NCBI RefSeq assembly: GCF_002982115.1
Contig: NZ_CP019980.1
Location: forward strand, 4,224,001-4,288,000
Origin: Lysinibacillus sphaericus
GTDB taxonomy: Bacteria > Bacillota > Bacilli > Bacillales_A > Planococcaceae
Reading direction: 5' to 3'
DNA: 64,000 bases
The notes under the pieces are model-generated. The model was given only the letters and a program-made list of their open reading frames with translations. It ran no database searches and was not told where the DNA came from. The stretch's first letter is position 1. Every line of letters begins with the position of its first letter. Of the stretch, positions 60,007 to 64,000 are shown in pieces. A program made the position numbers and the translations under genes.

Positions 60007-60393
60007 TTAACTTGCTAGTAAAAATAATCGATAACGATATTGTGCTAAAGCTGATTGTACTAGTTTGATTTCTTCCTGTGTAAAGTTCGGTATGGCATAT
60101 GTGCGCTCAATTAGTTGAAATGACCCGTATTGTAAGTAATACTCTGTCGCAGGTAGCGCGATATGGTCTGTACCATGAACTTTATACTCTTCAAAAACTT
60201 CTTTTACAGTATAGCCTTCTTCTTTAGCATATACGATTTCTTCAAAAGCACTATGTCCAAAGGTTTGTTGCCATTTTGATTCAACTGTCGAAAGTAAGTA
60301 TTGAATGGCCATATTATTTACAAAATGATGGCTTTCATTTAATTCATATATAAGATAAGCAGTTACATTTTGTGCACGATAAATATTTGCCAT
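60007..60393 (-). CDS. Hypothetical protein, 128 residues
   Basis: I do not recognise this protein. It starts MANIYRAQNVTAYLIYELNES and is mixed alpha/beta, with aromatic-rich stretches (ATEYYLQYGSFQLIERTY and LAQYRYRLFLL). There is no signal peptide, membrane segment or cysteine. AAGGAG eight bases before ATG 60393 sets the start, and an upstream in-frame ATG at 60402 lies too close to that site. It has its own terminator. Two copies of GTAGCTAC lie in its promoter region. Confidence 0.75.
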   Translation of the reverse strand: MANIYRAQNVTAYLIYELNESHHFVNNMAIQYLLSTVESKWQQTFGHSAFEEIVYAKEEGYTVKEVFEEYKVHGTDHIALPATEYYLQYGSFQLIERTYAIPNFTQEEIKLVQSALAQYRYRLFLLAS

Positions 60394-60432
60394 TGATAAC
60401 ACTCCTTTTTCGATCAGTTATGGAAAGCGAGA

Positions 60433-60455
60433 GTAGCTACTGGCTATGTAGCTAC
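60433..60455. promoter_or_regulatory. Paired GTAGCTAC sites upstream of the hypothetical gene
   Basis: The self-complementary octamer GTAGCTAC occurs at 60433-60440 and 60448-60455, 15 bp apart, 40-62 bases before the start codon. It could be an operator. The rest of 60456-60791 has no gene; it holds an 11-bp direct repeat ACCAAATGAGG (60680 and 60722) and facing CCCCC/GGGGG tracts near 60456-60485. Confidence 0.35.
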
Positions 60456-60791
60456 CCCCTTTCATGTATATATTCAAAAGTGGGGGAGCACTTATGAAAA
60501 CAAGTTAGTTGTTTTCGCCTAATGAATGGCGGTGAAAGTTTAGTAACATCAACACTTTGTTCAAGGTTGGTAGCCTTTCGAACGTTTTACTTAATCCCTA
60601 GTATACAGCATGGTATTAACCAAGTCAACAATACTTATAAAATTACTAGGTATTATTTATAAAAAATTTCTGAAAACTCACCAAATGAGGTAAGGATTAA
60701 TGTAGCAACGTTATACGCATTACCAAATGAGGCTTTTCGAATGAGAAAATACGTAAACGCTACAACATACATCTTTGTTTATCTAAATAGG

Positions 60792-62093
60792 TTATGCTTC
60801 TACTTTTTGTTCAGTAGTTGTTACTTGCGCAATAGCTTGTTCTAAATCTGCAATAATATCCTCAACTGCCTCTAAACCGATTGATAAGCGAATGAGCGAC
60901 TCGGAAACGCCAGTTTGGATTAATTCCTCAGCAGATAACTGTTGATGAGTTGTAGACGCTGGGTGAATAATTAGTGATTTTGCATCGCCTACATTTGCTA
61001 CGTGTGAAAATAATTTTACGCTGTCTATTAATTGACGGCCTGCTTCTCGTCCACCTTTAATGCCAAATGTAAGCACTGAACCGAAGCCATTTTTCAAATA
61101 TTTCTTCGCTAAATCATGTGTAGCAAAATCTTCTAATCCATTATAGTTTACATACTCCACAGATGGGTGGTTACGTAAATATTCTGCAACTGCTAATGCA
61201 TTTTCATTATGTTTAGGAATACGCAAATGAAGCGTTTCTAAACCTTGTAATAAGTTAAATGCAGCATCTGCACTTAATGTTGGTCCAAAATCACGTAGTA
61301 ATTGCACGCGCAGTTTTGTGGCAAATGCAGCCGCTGCCGTATCAATACCGTATCGTAATCCATGATAAGATGCATCAGGTTCTGTAAATCCTGGGAATCT
61401 ACCTTGAGTCCAATCAAATTTCCCCGCATCCACAACTACACCACCTAAAGTTGTACCGTGACCGCCAATCCATTTTGTCGCTGAGTGAACGACGATATCT
61501 GCACCGAAGTCGATTGGTGTTGAGCCATATGGTGAAGCAAAAGTGCTATCAATAATTAAAGGTAAACCGTTGTCATGTGCAATTGTAGCTACTGCCTCTA
61601 CATCTAGCACTTTTAAGCTTGGGTTTCCGTAAATTTCAGCAAACACTGCTTTTGTCTTTTCATTAATGGCAGATCGGAAATTTTCAGGATTTGTTTCATC
61701 TACGAAAATTGTTTTAATACCGTAGTTTGGTAGTGTATTTGCTAATAAGTTATATGTTCCTCCGTATAAAGAACTTGCTGCTACGATTTCATCCCCTGCT
61801 CCTGCAAGATTTAAAATTGAAAATGCGATAGCTGCTGCACCTGATGAAAGTGCTACTGCTGCTGTACCGCCCTCCAATAAAGCGACGCGTTTTTCAAAAA
61901 CATCTACAGTTGGGTTTGTAATACGTGTATAAATATTGCCCGCTTCTTCTAATGCGAAAAGACGTTGCGCATGAGCAGTGTCTTTAAATACGAAAGCTGT
62001 AGAACGGTACACCGGTACAGTTCGAGAGCCTGTCACTGGGTCTGGCTCTTGGCCACCGTGTAATAGTAAAGTTTCTGGTTTAAAATTCGACAT
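60792..62093 (-). CDS. metY: O-acetylhomoserine sulfhydrylase MetY
   Basis: A 433-residue PLP enzyme making homocysteine from O-acetylhomoserine and sulfide. Family marks are ETLLLHGGQEPDPVTGSRTVPVYRSTAF, YTRITNPTVDVFEKRVALLEGG, and the PLP lysine K207 in VVHSATKWIGGHGTT. The length and IDTAAAAFATKLR block match the O-acetylhomoserine/O-acetylserine aminocarboxypropyltransferase class and exclude the shorter MetB/MetC. AGGAGG lies eight bases before ATG. It is controlled by the SAM-I riboswitch upstream, as expected for sulfur assimilation into methionine. Confidence 0.95.
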   Translation of the reverse strand: MSNFKPETLLLHGGQEPDPVTGSRTVPVYRSTAFVFKDTAHAQRLFALEEAGNIYTRITNPTVDVFEKRVALLEGGTAAVALSSGAAAIAFSILNLAGAGDEIVAASSLYGGTYNLLANTLPNYGIKTIFVDETNPENFRSAINEKTKAVFAEIYGNPSLKVLDVEAVATIAHDNGLPLIIDSTFASPYGSTPIDFGADIVVHSATKWIGGHGTTLGGVVVDAGKFDWTQGRFPGFTEPDASYHGLRYGIDTAAAAFATKLRVQLLRDFGPTLSADAAFNLLQGLETLHLRIPKHNENALAVAEYLRNHPSVEYVNYNGLEDFATHDLAKKYLKNGFGSVLTFGIKGGREAGRQLIDSVKLFSHVANVGDAKSLIIHPASTTHQQLSAEELIQTGVSESLIRLSIGLEAVEDIIADLEQAIAQVTTTEQKVEA

Positions 62094-62158
62094 GTTTTCT
62101 TCCTCCTAAATGGGTTTTTACGATGGTACCGGAGATGAGGAGGATTTATGTGAGAAAA

Positions 62159-62188
62159 CAAAAACCCCCTTCAGTTAAGAAGAGGGTT
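62159..62188 (-). terminator. Riboswitch-controlled terminator upstream of metY
   Basis: Minus strand AACCCtCTTC/GAAGGGGGTT followed by TTTTTG, placed between the SAM aptamer and the metY ribosome site. It should form when SAM is bound. Confidence 0.88.
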
Positions 62189-62204
62189 GCGGTTGCAAGT
62201 TTTC

Positions 62205-62321
62205 CTCCCCTTATCTGCCAGATCCAAGTAAGAATCTGTAGGAATTAGCACCTTAGCAAGTTCGTCACTCACTGGTTGCCGGGCATCATAGGGCCTATCC
62301 CTCCGCCGCTCTTGATAAGAG
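62205..62321 (-). ncRNA. SAM-I (S-box) riboswitch of metY
   Basis: All S-box landmarks are present on the minus strand: P1 CTCTTATC (62314-62321) and its closing strand GATAAG, GGAGGGATAGGCCCTATGATG, the kink-turn GCCCGGCAACC, AAGGTGCTAATTCC and the GGATCTGGCAGATAAGG end. This senses S-adenosylmethionine and turns off metY by termination. Confidence 0.96.
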
Positions 62322-62351
62322 TATGTGATTCAATTTCCATCGTTGTTACAC

Positions 62352-62380
62352 AGTATAAACATAGACTTTTTTTCTGTCAA
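62352..62380 (-). promoter_or_regulatory. Strong sigma-A promoter of metY leader
   Basis: Consensus -35 TTGACA (62375-62380), 17-bp spacer and -10 TATACT (62352-62357), 30 bases upstream of the aptamer. Confidence 0.85.
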
Positions 62381-62476
62381 CAGTAAAATTTATTTTTTTC
62401 TGAAACTTCTGTCTGCTCCTTTACGTAATAAGAACACATACACTATATAAAAATGTAGTTTGAAAGGAGTATTTTT

Positions 62477-63106
62477 ATGGTAAAAGCCATGATTATTTTT
62501 ATTATTATTGGTTATCTAATCGGCTGTATTCATGGCTCTAAAGTGGCACAGTTTCTATCTGGAGTAGATTTAAAAAAGACTGGCCATGGCAATGCGGGTG
62601 CCTCAAACGCAACGCTTTCTCTTGGATGGAAATACGGCATATTAGTAGCACTTATAGATATAGGTAAAGGCGTTGCTGCCGTACTATGCGCACTTTACTA
62701 CTTTACCTCCAATGCTTCACAATTTACTGAAGTACAAATGTGGTTATTAACCTATGCTATAGCTGCTAGTGTAATACTAGGTCATAACTTCCCGTTCCAT
62801 ATGGGCTTCAAAGGCGGTAAAGGAACTGCATCAATCATAGGCATATTGCTCGCTATTGATTGGAAAATTGCATTATTTGCACTTATGTTATTTGTCATTT
62901 TATCTTTAACAACAAATTATTTAATCATTGGTGTGCTTGTATTTTATATTGTTTTTTGTACAGCAACTTACTTATGGATACCTGGTATTGGACCAACAAT
63001 GATTGCAATTGTTCTTTTTGGTATCGCGCTTATGTTGCATATTGAAAATATTAAACGGCTTATCCAAGGGACAGAGCCTAAAGTAACATCTGCCTTTAAA
63101 AAATAA
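62477..63106 (+). CDS. plsY: Glycerol-3-phosphate acyltransferase PlsY family
   Basis: A 209-residue membrane protein with about five helices. PlsY motifs are GHGNAGASNATLSLGWKYGILVALIDIGKG (Ser/Arg-Gly-Asn block), GHNFPFHMGFKGGKGTAS (GHxFPxxxxFKGGKG phosphate loop) and the C-terminal LMLHIENIKRLIQGTEPK (HxxNIxRLxxGxE). It transfers acyl groups from acyl phosphate to glycerol 3-phosphate. The first motif has GHGNAGASN where housekeeping PlsY has GSGNxGATN, so it may be a paralogue. ATG 62477 has AAAGGAG six bases upstream. Confidence 0.9.
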   Translation: MVKAMIIFIIIGYLIGCIHGSKVAQFLSGVDLKKTGHGNAGASNATLSLGWKYGILVALIDIGKGVAAVLCALYYFTSNASQFTEVQMWLLTYAIAASVILGHNFPFHMGFKGGKGTASIIGILLAIDWKIALFALMLFVILSLTTNYLIIGVLVFYIVFCTATYLWIPGIGPTMIAIVLFGIALMLHIENIKRLIQGTEPKVTSAFKK

Positions 63107-63119
63107 ACTTAAACAAATT

Positions 63120-63158
63120 AAAGCCTTGAGAGACAACAAACAAACTCTCAAGGCTTTT
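63120..63158. terminator. Bidirectional terminator between plsY and CoA-transferase
   Basis: AAAGCCTTGAGAG/CTCTCAAGGCTTT, a perfect 13-bp stem with T-runs, between convergent genes. Confidence 0.92.
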
Positions 63159-63166
63159 TTATATCA

Positions 63167-64000
63167 TTATTTTGCAAATGATGGATCTTGCATTGTACCG
63201 TTCTTAGCTAAATTGACATGCCAAGAAAGCGCTTTTTCTAAAATATGTGGTGTATGGTGGCCGCCTGTTGCCTCGTTCGCTTCGTTAAAGTACGCCCATA
63301 ATTGTTCCTTATAATCTGGATGCGCACAGTTTTCAATAATACGACCTACACGCTCTTTCGGTGCTAAACCACGCAAGTCTGCAACACCTTGTTCTGTGAC
63401 AATAATATCTACATCATGTTCTGTATGGTCTACATGTGAAACCATTGGTACGATACTAGAAATTTTACCGCCTTTTGCATACGATTTCGTCACAAAAATA
63501 CCTAACCGTGCATTACGAGCAAAATCACCAGAACCACCAATCCCATTCATCATTCGTGTGCCAGAAACATGAGTTGAATTTACATTACCATAAATATCTA
63601 GCTCAAGCGCTGTATTTACAGAAATTAAACCGAGTCGACGGATAATTTCCGGATGATTAGAAATTTCCTGTGGACGTAATACTAATTTATCAGCATATTT
63701 TTCAAAATTTCCATAAACACGGTTTCCTACCTCTTCCGATAGGGTAATAGAAGTAGCAGATGCAAAGCTTACTTTTCCAGCATCCATTAATTCAAAAACA
63801 GCATCTTGCAGTACTTCTGAATAAACTTCTAAATTCTCAAACTCGGAATCTTTGAAACCTAGTAATACAGCATTTGCTACTGAGCCTACACCTGATTGTA
63901 ACGGGCGTAAACTTGTTGTTAAACGACCTACTTTAATCTCTTCGCGCAGGAAGTTCAGCAAATGATTTGCCATAATATCTGTTTCTTCATCAGCTGGAAC
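63167..64000 (-). CDS. Acetyl-CoA hydrolase/succinyl-CoA:acetate CoA-transferase, C-terminal part
   Basis: The C-terminal 277 residues; the frame stays open to the window's right edge. It matches the acetyl-CoA hydrolase/transferase family (Cat1/AarC-like): FENLEVYSEVLQDAVFELMDAGKVSFASATSITLS, VNSTHVSGTRMMNGIGGSGDFARNA, SSIVPMVSHVDHTEHDVDIIVTEQGVADLRGLAPKERV. These are the oxyanion and CoA-binding loops of class I CoA-transferases; the catalytic glutamate lies upstream, outside or near the edge. It should exchange CoA between succinate or other acids and acetate. A terminator is shared with plsY. Confidence 0.92.
   Translation of the reverse strand, partial: VPADEETDIMANHLLNFLREEIKVGRLTTSLRPLQSGVGSVANAVLLGFKDSEFENLEVYSEVLQDAVFELMDAGKVSFASATSITLSEEVGNRVYGNFEKYADKLVLRPQEISNHPEIIRRLGLISVNTALELDIYGNVNSTHVSGTRMMNGIGGSGDFARNARLGIFVTKSYAKGGKISSIVPMVSHVDHTEHDVDIIVTEQGVADLRGLAPKERVGRIIENCAHPDYKEQLWAYFNEANEATGGHHTPHILEKALSWHVNLAKNGTMQDPSFAK

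Noticed and set aside
62100-62160. T-box leader upstream of metY (GATGGTACCGG)
   Set aside because: The T-box core is incomplete, and a full SAM-I aptamer with terminator already explains the leader.

Overview
The window is chromosomal DNA of a low-G+C, endospore-forming-type Bacillales bacterium, most probably Lysinibacillus or a close Planococcaceae relative. This is inferred from low G+C, strong AGGAGG-type ribosome sites with TTG/GTG starts, a HemAT-type globin transducer, HelD, a PdaC-like deacetylase, a BmrCD-type exporter, an SE1832-like small protein, a complete S-box (SAM-I) leader and a lysine 6-dehydrogenase operon. No rRNA, tRNA, CRISPR array, prophage or plasmid origin was seen. 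The window cuts a gene at each end: a family 2 glycosyltransferase (left) and an acetyl-CoA hydrolase/CoA-transferase (right).

Layout. 1-8.2 kb: glycosyltransferase end, a large SF1 helicase coupled to a winged-helix-like partner, two oxidoreductases, a PseG/SpsG-like protein. 8.2-16.6 kb: ABC-F protein, an Spx paralogue with a MarR regulator behind a double operator, an orphan ECF sigma factor, a zinc alcohol dehydrogenase, an IS3-type transposase whose catalytic triad is lost, and a divergent TetR/MFS efflux pair. 16.7-25.4 kb: M20 dipeptidase, nitroreductase, amidase-like protein, DUF2804 protein, GDPD, HelD, a 41-residue cationic protein, double GNAT. 25.8-37.9 kb: heterodimeric ABC exporter, EamA permease, PAS-GGDEF-EAL phosphodiesterase, split ThrE exporter, PdaC-like deacetylase, secreted beta-propeller protein. 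38-48.2 kb: lysine catabolic operon (ALDH, lysine dehydrogenase, acyl-CoA dehydrogenase), AIM24 protein, a regulator/EutH-like/X-Pro aminopeptidase cluster, a 2-hydroxyacid dehydrogenase. 48.6-64 kb: HemAT, UppP, membrane metallophosphoesterase, acyl-CoA dehydrogenase, a response regulator/small membrane protein/sensor kinase operon, EamA permease, HTH protein, homoserine dehydrogenase, SAM-riboswitch-controlled MetY, PlsY and the CoA-transferase.

The genes are mostly ordinary accessory metabolism and stress functions in short operons. The less ordinary material lies between genes. There are two arrays with an exact 21-bp period (18.1 kb and 48.3 kb). A family of dispersed hairpin elements has four copies (24.2, 35.7, 43.3, 53.7 kb) with compensatory changes in the stems, and a related inverted palindrome lies at 54.0 kb. 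A long GTGCCAGTCACC palindrome is placed directly after stop codons at 9.86 and 58.56 kb, with a decayed copy at 38.0 kb. Two small genes not obvious from ORF length alone are proposed: a 51-residue membrane protein between response regulator and kinase, and the 41-residue cationic protein.

All functional assignments come from reading motifs and from memory of protein families; no database search was run.
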